DNA of 64,000 bases from Thraustochytrium sp. TN22 (Eukaryota; Sar; Bigyra; Thraustochytrida; Thraustochytriidae): contig JABLUY010000027.1 of the NCBI GenBank assembly GCA_013306675.1, positions 124,001 through 188,000 on the forward strand, written 5' to 3'. The notes under the pieces were generated by a model. The model searched no databases. It was not told the DNA's origin and worked only from the letters and a program-made list of their open reading frames with translations. This document shows positions 47,004-56,600 of the stretch, piece by piece. The stretch's first letter is position 1, and each line of letters begins with the position of its first letter. A program made the position numbers and the translations under genes.

Positions 47004-47586
47004 GCCCTTTGACGGGCGCGCTGTCGGTGTTCCTGGCCCGTGCGGTGAACACCACTTCAGCATCTGCAACGTCAGGTCCTTCTTTTCCTTTTCTTTGTTT
47101 CTCTTTTTCCCTCCATGGGCGATCAAGGCTGGGCACGATGGCTGGTCTTGGTACCAGGTACGTACCGTGTCGTGGCTTATCGTCTCCTCCTTTCATCGTC
47201 GTCGTGCAGCAACCTCTCTGACGGGCGCGATACAATCGGAGCTCCTGACACACGTCTTGGTGCCATAAACTGCCGAGCTCATTGAGAAGAGGGTGGGAAA
47301 GCTATGGCTGGTATGTATACAAAGAGGCAGCAGGCAAGGCGCGTACGTACTGTGACGTGGCTTACGCATCGTCAACGTGCGGCAACCTCTCTGACGGGCG
47401 CGATACACAATCGGAGCTCCTGGCACACGTCTTGGTGTCGTAAATTGCGTCTCAGCATCCGCCGAGCCCATCTTGATCATTATTTAGCAGAGGGGAAAGC
47501 TATGGCTATACAAACAGCAGCAGGCAAGGCGCGCAAGACTGGCCCGCAAGTACACAGCACGCTTCTCTCAGGACTCGCCGTCAAGA
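47004..47586. repeat. Three diverged direct repeats in a convergent gap
   Basis: GACGGGCGCG occurs at 47011, 47220 and 47395. The second and third copies share CAATCGGAGCTCCTG, ACACGTCTTGGTG and GGGAAAGCTATGGCT blocks over about 175 bases. The first, next to the methyltransferase stop codon, is more diverged (TCAGCATCTGCAACG resembles TCAGCATCCGCCGAG). It looks like repeated duplication of the gene's 3' flank. No gene is present. Confidence 0.8.
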
Positions 47587-48798
47587 TCAGCGCTTGTGCT
47601 TGTGCTTGCGCGGGCGGGAGAAGACATCCGCCGGGCCCGCGCGCGCCGACACGAGCGCCGCCTTGTCTTCCGCCTTGTCTTCCGCCTCGTCTTCCTTGTC
47701 CGCCGCTGCCTCTGCCACCGTCACCGTCGCCGGCACAGCAGCGGCATCAGAAGAGCTGCTGCCGGCACCGTTTTCAATGCCGCCCCGCATCTCCGTGCGC
47801 AAGGCGCGGCGCTTCGCGCGATTCGTGAGCACGCCGCGCTCCCACTCGACGGCGTGCAGCTTGTACAGCTCCAAGGCAGCGCGCGCGTCAACATAAGGGT
47901 CGTGCTCACCGTCCTGAATCCGCTTGCCAAGATGCTCCAGGCAGAGGTCGCGCAGCTTGGAGGCGTAGCGCCGGCCCGTCTGCTCGTTTTTGCGCCGCAG
48001 CGGCGCATACCGCGCCGTGTCGCGCAGCAGCGACCGCGGGTGCTTAATCATGAGCACCTCGAGGTCACTCGATAGCTGGTGCCCCACCATCATCTTGCCG
48101 CGCACAATGTCCGCCACCTGCGTCTGCACGTCCCAGAACCCGGGCGCGTTCACCAGGTCCGCGGGCCGGATGCCACTCCATTCCGTGCGGTAGTCCGTCA
48201 CCTTCTCGAGCGGTTTGCAGTGTTTGTCAAACAGCACCTCGCCGCGCTCGTTCACAATGCACACGCGCGCCAAGAAGCTCTCCTTGCGCGGCCCGACGCC
48301 CACCATCTCGCAGTCCAGCGCCACCAGCTTGGTCTCCTTGGTCTTGGCGTCACGCCGCGCCCAGTCAATGTGGACGCCCTTGCGCCCCAGTACTGCCTCC
48401 TCCTCCTCGCGCTGCTGCCGTCGCCGCTTCCCGGCCACGGACATGTCGTTCACGGCGCCCTTTTGCAGGAGCGCGCGCCAGTTCGCGTCCGGGTCCGCCG
48501 CTACGGGCGCCTTCTTCTGCTTCTTCTGCTCCTGCACCGCCGGCTGCGCCTTGTGCTTGCCATTCAACTTCTTCGCCTTTTTCTTCCTCTCGGCGCTGCC
48601 CTCGCCCTGCTCGCCCAGCCTCCGCTTCGCCATGCCTGCCTGCCCGCGCTGCTCGAGGCGGTGCTCCTGCTCCTGCTCCTGCAGCTGCTGGTGGTTGCGC
48701 TCCCGCGCCTCCTCGCGCCCCTGCCGCCCCTGCCGCGTCGCGCCGCCCACAGCGGAAGGCGCCTGCTGCAGCGCCCCCGGCCTCCTCGCAGCGCCCAT
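47587..48798 (-). CDS. REXO4: REXO4/Rex4-like DEDDh 3'-5' exonuclease
   Basis: This 403-residue protein has a Lys-rich N-terminus with nuclear or nucleolar signals (RKKKAKKLNGKHK, 71-83) and a DEDDh exonuclease domain at 158-315. The catalytic residues are all visible: D162 and E164 in LVALDCEMVGVGP, D245 in VGHQLSSDLEVLM, and H299 and D304 in GEHDPYVDARAALELY. The block GPRKESFLARVCIVNERGEV is diagnostic of the REXO4/Rex4/ISG20 group, which acts in pre-rRNA processing. The C-terminus is acidic and Ala-rich, ending RPRKHKHKR, a second basic signal. The ATG at 48798 gives the full frame; an internal ATG at 48633 (MAKRRLGEQ) is an alternative start. Confidence 0.92.
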   Translation of the reverse strand: MGAARRPGALQQAPSAVGGATRQGRQGREEARERNHQQLQEQEQEHRLEQRGQAGMAKRRLGEQGEGSAERKKKAKKLNGKHKAQPAVQEQKKQKKAPVAADPDANWRALLQKGAVNDMSVAGKRRRQQREEEEAVLGRKGVHIDWARRDAKTKETKLVALDCEMVGVGPRKESFLARVCIVNERGEVLFDKHCKPLEKVTDYRTEWSGIRPADLVNAPGFWDVQTQVADIVRGKMMVGHQLSSDLEVLMIKHPRSLLRDTARYAPLRRKNEQTGRRYASKLRDLCLEHLGKRIQDGEHDPYVDARAALELYKLHAVEWERGVLTNRAKRRALRTEMRGGIENGAGSSSSDAAAVPATVTVAEAAADKEDEAEDKAEDKAALVSARAGPADVFSRPRKHKHKR

Positions 48799-49542
48799 GC
48801 GCCGCGCCGCCGCCCGCCGCGCGCGCGCCCGCCCCGCTCGCCCGCTCGCGCGCGCGCGCCGCTCCCGCGCGCAGCTCCGAGTTCTGCCGCAGCGCCACTG
48901 GCGCGGGGGCCTCGCCGTTTTATACGCCCTTCCGGACGCCGCCCGTGTTTCAAACGCCGCCGCGACCGAGCCGGCCGGCTGGGGACCCCGTCCGCCGCCC
49001 GCACCCCCACCTTAGTCCTTCGCGCCGGCTTGGGGCGCCCGGCGGGGGGGGCACGGTGCACGTGAAGGGCCCGAGCGCATTTTGAGCATGGATGCGGATG
49101 CGAAAGCAAATTCAAAAGCGCGCCGCGGGGGCTCGGGCGACGGAGGCAGGCGGGCGGCAGGCCGCGCGGCGCGCCCCGCTCACCTGGCCCGGCGCGGTGG
49201 CCGCGGCTGCCGGTCCGCAGCGTGGATCGCTTCGAAGGGCGCGGCACGCTCGGATCTGCGTTGACCTGCGTGCGTGCGTGCTCAACGACGACTGTTAGAG
49301 AGGAGCGCCCGCGCGGCGGCCGTGCAGCGGCGACGGCGGCGGCGGCGGCAGACCGACCGCTCGCTCGCTCGCGCGCGCGCGAGACGGCAGACGCGCCGTA
49401 GCACGCTGGTCCACGTCCTCCTGCCCCCTGCGCAGGTCGCCTGGGCTGGGCTGGGCTAGGCTAGGCTAGGCTAGGCGGACTCGGGCTGGGCTCGGCCGGC
49501 CGGCCGGCCTGGGAAGGAGCGCGCTCGCTCGGCCGCGACACT
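48799..49542. promoter_or_regulatory. Divergent gap between REXO4 and Vps10 genes
   Basis: This 744-base shared upstream region is very GC-rich. It has a G8 run (49044-49051), a GGTGCACGTGA element (49055-49065), GCGCGC and CGCTCG runs (49360-49385) and a GGCTG/GGCTA pentamer run (49442-49478) just before the Vps10 gene start. No additional gene is supported. Confidence 0.55.
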
Positions 49543-52446
49543 ATGCAGCCCGTCGCGGCGTGCGTCGTGGCGACGCTGGCGCTGCTGGTGATGGTGCAGC
49601 TCTTCGCCGCAGCGGATGCGCAGCTGTTGAGCCAGGGGACCACCAGCAGCACCAGCAGCAAGGGCGAAGTCGGCGACCCTGGCCGCATTGTGCAGTACAC
49701 GTACGAGCTGGGCGGCGAGGTGGACGATATGCGGTGGCTCGGGGAAGACAAGAATGCGGTGCTGGTGCTGACGAGCAGCATGCAGGTGCATCGCAGCGCA
49801 GACGGCGGACTGAGCTTCCAGGATCTGGGCCCGGAGCTGTCACGCGCCAGCGCCGAGCAGCCGGTGGCCGCCGAGGACTTGCGCATCCGGCGGCTCGTGC
49901 AGCACCCAAGCCGGCCCGAGATCGTCGTGCTCTTGTCGGAGGGCGTGGTGCAGTACTACTCGTCGAACTCGGGTGCGAACTTTAAGGCGTTCCGCACACC
50001 AGCGCCCGTGGCGGACTTCAGCCTGCACCCGCGCATGGAGGCGCTCATGATGGTGACGGCGTACTCGGCCAAGTGCAAGATGTACCCGGGCAGCGGCACT
50101 CCGAGCAGCCCAAACCAGGCAGACGATGGCAAGGACGCCAGCGGCAACGCGGCGTGCTACAAGGCGCTCTACGTCACAACGAACCACGGGTCGAGCTTCC
50201 AGCTGCTGCGCAAGTATGTGGTGCAGGCGGAGTGGCACGAGCGGCTGCTGGCGAGCGAGCAGGGCAGCGTGACGTCGTGGACCTCGGGCGAGGCGCCGCG
50301 CAGTGCCGACGAGGCCGGCTGGCACCTGCGCGGCGCGGACGCCGGGCCGCGCCGCGACACACGAACCATCCTGTGCACGGCGCTGCCGCTGGAGCACCGC
50401 GGCGACCAGCGCTTCGGGGTCTGGGACGCCGAGGTGAGCCTGGTAGAGAGCGAGGACCTATTCAAGTCGGAGCGCACGCTCGTGGACGGTGGCAACAAGT
50501 TCATCTTTACCAAGCACTTTGTCTTCGTGGCACAAATGGCCACGCGCGGCAGCTCAGAGGTCCGCCTGCAGCTCAGCACGGACCGCGGCGAGACCTTCCA
50601 CCCGTCGCGCATGCCCTTCCAGATCACGCAGCACAGCTTCACGGTGCTGGACTCGAGCTCCGGCGTCGTCTTCCTGCACGTCGACCACGTCGGCGGCGAC
50701 CACTCCAAGTACGGCCACGTCTACGTGAGCGACAGCACCGGGGCCAACTACTCGTTCTCGCTGCGCGACAACGTGCGCGCCTCCAACGGCAAGTGCGACT
50801 TTGAGCGCGTGCTCAGCCTTGAGGGCGTCTACGTGGCCAACTTCGTGCACAATGTGCAGGAGCTCGAGAGCTACGCGGCCATGCGCGGGGACCTCGACGA
50901 GGACCCAGCCGCGGCGCGCGCGGCAGCCTCCAAGCTGCGCCAGCCGGCGGCCGAGCTGCGCACCGTGGTGTCCATGGACCGCGGCGGCGAGTGGAGTCTG
51001 TTGCGCCCGCCCGCCACCGACGTCTATGGACGGCCCATCCGCTGCGCCGCCGCTGACTGTGGTCTGCACCTGCACGGCCACTCGACGCACTTTGCGCCGG
51101 TGTACAGCTCGCCGTCCGCCGTCGGCCTCATCCTCGGCGTCGGCAACGTCGGCTCGCATCTGTCGATGCGCGCCGGCGAGGTCTCCACCTACCTGTCGGC
51201 CGACGGCGGCCTCACGTGGGCCGAGGTGCGCCGCGGCTCGCACATTTACGAGATCGGCGCGCACGGCGGCCTCATTCTCATGGCGCGCGACGATGAGGCC
51301 ACCACCTCGCTCGTGTACTCATGGACGCACGGCCGCGAGTGGACGGAGATCCAGTTCTCCAAGGAGCCCATCGACGTGGAGAACATCATCGTGGAGCCCA
51401 CGGCCGTGGGCCGCGTCTTCCACATCTTTGGGTCGGCCCCGGACCGCGACGACGCCGGCGTCCTCATCACGCTCGACTTTTCCGGATTGCACGAGCGGGA
51501 GTGCACGGGCGCGTCCATGCCGCAGAACCCATCGAGCGACTACGAGCTGTGGAGCCCGCGCGACTCGGCCGCACAGGGTTTCGATGCCGCCGCGTCCTGT
51601 CACCTGGGCCGCGAGGTCGCCTACGTGCGCCGCAAGGGCGACGCCGCCTGCTTCACGCCCATCGACTTTGAGGCGCGCCGCTTCGTGCGCAACTGCGCCT
51701 GCTCGGCGCGCGACTACGAGTGCGACTTTGGCTTCCGCCGCTCCATCGCGCATGGCCCATGCGTGCGCGACCCGGCTGTCTCCAACGCCACGCTCGCGCC
51801 GCCCACGGAGTGCCCGGCCGCCGGCTTCTACACCGTCAGCAACGGCTACCGCCTCGTCGGCGGCAACTCGTGCGAGGGCGGCAAGAACCTCAACCCGACC
51901 GTTTTCACCTGCAGCCGCGGCCTGCTCGGCGTCAGTGGCCATGGCTGGCTCGTCATCCTGGTCATTCTCTGCATCGCCGCGCTCACGCTCTACCTCAACA
52001 AGCGCAAGCAGTCCGGCCCGCTCGACCCCTTTGGCACGCAGCACTTTGGCGGCGACGACGTCAAGTCCTGCTGGGACTTTGCGCGCGACTTTGTGCGCGC
52101 GCGCGGCTCCCCCTCGCAGCTCTACCGCTACGCGCGCATGCGCTCGCCCTCCAACTCCATGAACTTCACTGACCCGGACTTTGGCGCCGACGGCCCCGAC
52201 GGCCCGGAGGACCCGGACGACCTTGACTCCAGCAGCTTCCAGGCGCGCAGCTTTGTCGACGACGAGGACGACGAGGCCTTTCACGCCAAGGAGGCCGAGC
52301 TCATCTCCACTGTTGTCGATGCCAAGCCGCTGCGCCATCGCGCCTCCAACCCGGCCGCCTCCGTCCCTGTTCTTCGGGCGCCGCCTACCGCGGCTCCCAT
52401 TGATGTCTTGGGCGACTCGAGCGATGACATTGGTGACGCGATCTAA
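49543..52446 (+). CDS. Vps10/sortilin-family sorting receptor
   Basis: This 967-residue type I membrane protein begins with a signal peptide (ACVVATLALLVMVQLFAAAD, 5-24). The lumenal part is a ten-bladed Vps10 domain with Asp-box-like turns such as LSTDRGETFHPSRM and LSADGGLTWAEVRRGSHIYE, and WTHGREWTEIQFSKEPIDVE, which are family hallmarks. The cysteine-rich 10CC module follows, with NCACSARDYECDFGFRRS and ECPAAGFYTVSNGYRLVGG. One membrane helix lies at about 800-818 (WLVILVILCIAALTLYLNK). The 145-residue cytoplasmic tail has acidic clusters (DDLDSSSF, DDEDDEAF) suited to retromer or adaptor binding. Such receptors carry hydrolases from Golgi to endosome. There is one Vps10 domain, as in animal sortilin, not two as in yeast Vps10. 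The start at 49543 gives the signal peptide directly. Confidence 0.93.
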   Translation: MQPVAACVVATLALLVMVQLFAAADAQLLSQGTTSSTSSKGEVGDPGRIVQYTYELGGEVDDMRWLGEDKNAVLVLTSSMQVHRSADGGLSFQDLGPELSRASAEQPVAAEDLRIRRLVQHPSRPEIVVLLSEGVVQYYSSNSGANFKAFRTPAPVADFSLHPRMEALMMVTAYSAKCKMYPGSGTPSSPNQADDGKDASGNAACYKALYVTTNHGSSFQLLRKYVVQAEWHERLLASEQGSVTSWTSGEAPRSADEAGWHLRGADAGPRRDTRTILCTALPLEHRGDQRFGVWDAEVSLVESEDLFKSERTLVDGGNKFIFTKHFVFVAQMATRGSSEVRLQLSTDRGETFHPSRMPFQITQHSFTVLDSSSGVVFLHVDHVGGDHSKYGHVYVSDSTGANYSFSLRDNVRASNGKCDFERVLSLEGVYVANFVHNVQELESYAAMRGDLDEDPAAARAAASKLRQPAAELRTVVSMDRGGEWSLLRPPATDVYGRPIRCAAADCGLHLHGHSTHFAPVYSSPSAVGLILGVGNVGSHLSMRAGEVSTYLSADGGLTWAEVRRGSHIYEIGAHGGLILMARDDEATTSLVYSWTHGREWTEIQFSKEPIDVENIIVEPTAVGRVFHIFGSAPDRDDAGVLITLDFSGLHERECTGASMPQNPSSDYELWSPRDSAAQGFDAAASCHLGREVAYVRRKGDAACFTPIDFEARRFVRNCACSARDYECDFGFRRSIAHGPCVRDPAVSNATLAPPTECPAAGFYTVSNGYRLVGGNSCEGGKNLNPTVFTCSRGLLGVSGHGWLVILVILCIAALTLYLNKRKQSGPLDPFGTQHFGGDDVKSCWDFARDFVRARGSPSQLYRYARMRSPSNSMNFTDPDFGADGPDGPEDPDDLDSSSFQARSFVDDEDDEAFHAKEAELISTVVDAKPLRHRASNPAASVPVLRAPPTAAPIDVLGDSSDDIGDAI

Positions 52447-52537
52447 ACCCAACAAGCAGTCCGTCGCATGCACGTGCACGTGCATGTGCACAACATGGAA
52501 TGGAATGTCACATAAGCTACAGGATCTTCTTTACAAC
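52447..52537. other. Short convergent gap with alternating TGCACG palindrome
   Basis: Only 91 bases separate two stop codons. They include GCATGCACGTGCACGTGCAT (52466-52485), an alternating purine-pyrimidine palindrome that could form a cruciform or Z-DNA. A role in 3' ends is possible but not shown. Confidence 0.6.
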
Positions 52538-53901
52538 TCACTCACTGTCAGCGCCAGTCCCGCAAGCCTCGTCCATGTATAGTCGAGCATAGCGCTCGCG
52601 CGCCTCGCGACGCGTGCTTTCCTCGCGACGTCGCTGGCGCTCGCGAGCGTGCAGAGCGGAGGCATGCACGCGAACCAGGAGACGACGCGCGTGCGCCTGG
52701 ACCAAAATGGCCGCCTTGTCTTCCTTGGTCTCCTGCAGCTTGCGCGCGGCAAGGCGACGCTCGCGCTTGCGGTCCGCGTGCAGGCGAATACTGCGCGAGA
52801 GCGTGCGGGCGGCCTGCGCGCGCTCCGCAGCCTCGAGCGCCCGCTGCTTGACGGAGGCCTCACGCTCCGCATGCTCTCTGCGGCGACGCCCGCGCTCCTT
52901 GAGCTCCTCCATCTCCAGGCGCTTGCGCGCCTCCTCGGCAGCAAGCTCCTGCGCTTTGCGGTGGGCCTCGGCGGCCATGAGTTTGGTCGCCTCGCGCAGC
53001 TGGCGCGCCTTCGATGCCACGAAGCCGCGGAAGCGGACCTGGATCGACATGGCGGCAAGCTCCTCTACACTCTTGGCCAGCTTCTCCTCCTCCGAAAGCT
53101 TGCGCAGGTACTCCTCGGTTTCCAGGTGGTCCAGGTACGCGCGCCGATTCCTGCGCATGCGCGCGGCAGCCTGCATGCGCGTGGCGGCGGCGTGCTCCTC
53201 CTGCTCGCGAGCTGCGCGGCGCGCCAAGGTCTCCGCGTCCTCCTCCAGCAACTCGTGGCGCGCCTCGCCCCCAGCGAAGCCGCGCCGTAGCAGGTCCAGC
53301 TGCAGGCGCAGGTCACGGAGTCGCTGCGCATCGTCGCGGTTGAGCTCGTTCTCACGCGCCGCGAGCCGCTGCACCTCGCGCTCCACGCGCGCTCGCGCTG
53401 CACGCGCCTGCACGACGGCGCGCGTTTGCGCCGTGCGCGTGCTCGCCTTGGCGCGCAGCTGCAGGGTGGGCCCGCTCAACACTTTGAGCTCCTCCACGGC
53501 CACGGCATCCTCGACCTGCAGCGTCCGTGTGGCCGTCGATCTCGGCGCCTCTTGCTCGTCATCGCCGCGCGGCGAGACGTAGGCCGTCTCGGCGTGGCGT
53601 CGCAGCGTGTCGCCGTCCGGGCACCTGCCGTCGCCGCGAGCCAAGTAGGTGTCGAGCGCCTGGTCCCGGCCGCCGCGCGCCAACAGATTCGCCAGGGGGT
53701 CGTACGCCTGCGCCTTGCGCTGCAGCTCCAGGCCCTTTTCCGTCTTCCAGGTCGCGATCTTGGCGGCCTCGCCGCGCACCTCCGCGTTGGTGGTTGATAA
53801 CGCAGTTCGGAGAACACGGTCACTGACGCCGGCCACCAGCGGATGGTCCGGCGAGAAGGACAGGTCAAATGCGCGCCCACGCGTTTCAGGGAAATCTTGA
53901 G

Positions 53902-53945
<44 letters not shown>

Positions 53946-55972
53946 GCCTGCTGCTGCGCCTGCTGCGCCAGCGAGACAGTTCTACGGCTCAGTGGGCGTT
54001 CGTGGCTGGGTGGATTGGTGCCCGGCGCAGGGCCTAGCGCGGGCGCGTCCTCGCCATCATCCGCGCCCTCGTCATCGTCGATGTCGAGCCGCGGCGAGAC
54101 CGGTTCCCGGCCAAGGCGGGCGAAAGAGGGCCGATGCTCGTCCTCGAAGCGCCGCGCCGACTGAGGCCTCGCCACGGGCGGCTCGCTGCTGTCTTGCGCG
54201 CTCTCCGGCGCCGGCCGCCGGATTGTCAGCGTCAGCCCGTGCATGAGGCGGCCTCGGTACACCTCGCACGTGTTGCTTTGCTTGTCGACATCGGACGCCG
54301 CCGTGTCGCCGCACAGGATGCTGTACGCGCTCTTGCCAGCACGCAGGCCCAGGTAGATTTGCTTGCGCAGGTTTGCCTGACGTTGCGCAGCGTGCCGCTC
54401 ATCCTCTAGCGCAGTCCAAGCGCGCAGCGCCTCCACCGGATCGTGGTCCTCGGGTGGGAGCAGCAGCGGGTTGGCGGCCGTGGGAAAGCCCACCCACTTG
54501 GCCACGAGCACGTGCGGCGGCGTCTCAAAGCTGATCGAGGGCGTTGACGCAGACTGTCCAGGCACGTCTTGCAATAATGCCATGGAGGAGCCTTGGTGCT
54601 GGAGCTTGGGCGCCCCGGCCGGGTTCGAGGCACCCTCGAGAAAGGCGACATCGCTTTGCATCTTGAGCAAATAATTCTCGCCGGACCAGTCGAAAACCGG
54701 AAAACTTGGGTCGAGCTGAAGGCGCTTCTCCTCCTCGCGCACAAAGAGGCGCCAACGCTGGATGGCGCGTACCGTGCGCAGCGTTGCCTCGCGCAGCCGG
54801 ACCGTCTCTGCGGCGAGCTCGTCTTGTTGTTCGTGCAGGTACCGGATGCGCATGGTGAGTTCGGCGTGGAGCTGCCTGCGCCGCGTCCGGGCATCCACCA
54901 CGGGCGCATTGCCGGTGCCACTGCTCCCGGCGCTGGCCGGGGCGCGCAAGAAGGCATTTCGGGAGCGCAGCTGGTCCAGCTGGAGTCGCACACCGCGTAC
55001 CACGATGACGGCCTCCACCAAGAGCTGGAAGGCCTTGCGACAGGTGCTCAGGGTCTCCTCGCGAACTTCGATCTCCTTGAGCGCGTCCAATTCGTGCTCG
55101 AGGAGGTCAGGGTTCATGGGTAAGTGCGGCGTGCGGCCCATGCGCGGCACTTTGCTCTGCTGGCCATCGCCGCGCCCGCGGCCGGGGCGCGCAACGCGGC
55201 CAAGCTCCATGCGGCGCATCTTGCGATACGACTTGCCTTGGTTGGAGTACGCCGGTGCGCGAGCCACGTCGCCGCGCGGAGGCGGGCGCAGCGCAGTGGA
55301 GGCCGTCTCCCAAGTCTCCAAACGCCCGTCGTCCGGGGTTGGAATCGCAGCGGTCTCAGGCGGTGGTGCCTGGGGCTCCACGTGCTGCGTGAGGCCAAAG
55401 ATGCCATCCTCCGCCTCGTCGTCTTCGGCGTCCTCCTGACCCAGGAAAGAGAACAGACCAGCGTCGGGCGGAGCATCATTCGACGGAAATGCGTTCAGGT
55501 AGTCTTGCACCTCGGACACGTTGCGCGGCGAGGCGGCGTGCAGCGGCGGTCCCTTGCGCAGCACGAGCTGACGGTCTGCCTCTGGCGGTGCCGGGGCGCT
55601 GGGCCTGGCGAGAGCACGCGGCGTCCTCCTCGCCGTTGGCAACTGCACGCCAGCCTCCAGCAGGGGCGCCTCGTGTGGTGCCGCCTCCTCCAGCATGCGC
55701 GCCCGCCGCAGGCGTGCTTGGCGGAGCCGCTCCACGCGCTCTTGCGTTGAGCTCACCCTGTGCCGCTGCGCATGCAGCACGTGCGCACGTGCCCGCGCTT
55801 GGGCCTCGCGCTCCGCGACCGCGGGCACCTCCAGCTCGACGGTCCGCACGCTCGCTGCCGCTTGCCGCAGCACCGGCAGCCTCACGCCGCTGTCCTGCGC
55901 TCGTGGCGCGCGCCGCGTGCGACCCATGGCGCCCTGCGCCTGATTTGATCTGGGCATCGTATGGTGATACAT
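52538..55972 (-). CDS. IQ-motif coiled-coil protein, probably cytoskeletal
   Basis: This 1,144-residue protein is not assigned to a named family. It is rich in Arg, Glu, Ala and Gln, with long helical stretches at both ends. Three calmodulin-binding-type IQ sites lie in the C-terminal quarter: ATRMQAAARMRRNRRAYLDH, MSIQVRFRGFVASKARQL and ILVQAHARRLLVRVHASAL, embedded in a long charged helix (EEARKRLEMEELKERGRRRR). The centre has a polyglutamine tract of about 15 residues encoded by a CAG run (53908-53946). Other segments, such as LVAKWVGFPTAANPLLLPPE, are unique. Similar proteins sit at centrosomes, basal bodies or axonemes; this is inference. The ATG at 55972 is first; M6 (55957) and M16 (55927) are alternatives. 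The N-terminal third contains Ala/Arg low complexity. Confidence 0.75.
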
Positions 55973-56275
55973 ACTCAGCTTGCATACAGGCGCGATGTCC
56001 GTTGTCGTCCGCTAGCTGCGGACCCCTGGTGTGCGACTGTGCGACCGGCGGCGCCGGCGCTGTATTTGACCCTGAAAAGCCGGGCCAGGAGGGGGGATGG
56101 GCCAGGCTCGACCACGCGAACGAAAGGTCAGGTCATCGATTTGCAAAGGCAAAGAGAGAGCTGCTCTCCTTCCTGCATCAAAACAAGTCGAAGTTGGCTT
56201 GGCACCGTGACAGCTCGCGTGCAGAGTCACGTGAGACAATTCTCGAAAACCAACCACTGTTGATCAGGGTCAGGG
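55973..56275. promoter_or_regulatory. Upstream flank of IQ gene, up to the transposon
   Basis: This 303-base stretch holds the presumed promoter of the IQ gene on its left and the insertion point of the hAT element on its right. A TCACGTGA palindrome lies at 56227-56234. No gene is seen. Confidence 0.5.
56268..56275. repeat. Left copy of the 8-bp target duplication
   Basis: GGTCAGGG abuts the left transposon end. Its partner GGCCAGGG is at 60115-60122 on the other side, seven of eight bases equal. Confidence 0.75.
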
Positions 56276-56291
56276 CAGGGGTTGGCAACCT
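56276..56291. repeat. Left terminal inverted repeat of hAT element
   Basis: CAGGGGTTGGCAACCT. The CAGGGGTNGGCA start is typical of hAT transposon ends. Confidence 0.8.
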
Positions 56292-56353
56292 ATTTGGGGG
56301 GATGATGATGTCATTCGCATCGCGGCGAAAAAAAAACAAAGCCTCTGATTGGG

Positions 56354-56411
56354 TTGGTACTGCCGTGGGTCGGCAGTTAGGCTTGGTACTGCCGTGGGTC
56401 GGCAGTTAGGC
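56354..56411. repeat. 29-bp subterminal tandem duplication in hAT element
   Basis: Two exact copies of a 29-base unit beginning TTGGTACTGCCGTGGGTCGG. Each contains GTCGGCAG, the same 8-mer found inside the right terminal repeat. An inverted copy, CTGCCGAC, follows at 56429-56436. These may be transposase binding sites. Confidence 0.85.
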
Positions 56412-56600
56412 AGGCTCATGAGTCAGGCTGCCGACGGTGGTTAGACCAAGCAATCCGGATATCTGCGCGGCGGCGGCGGCGGCGCGGCGGCGGCGCGGCA
56501 CCGGTGAGGCGGCGTGGCTCCGGAGAGGCGGCCGCCAGCCTGGCGCGGGCTTGGCGCAGGCTTGGGCGCGAACTCGGACCGTGCGCGCGCGCGCGGAGCC

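Noticed and set aside
4280-56234. Repeated CACGTG E-box sites upstream of genes, with a bHLH gene in the window
   Set aside because: About a dozen sites were noticed. At roughly 70 percent G+C, about twenty would be expected by chance in 64 kb, so there is no enrichment.
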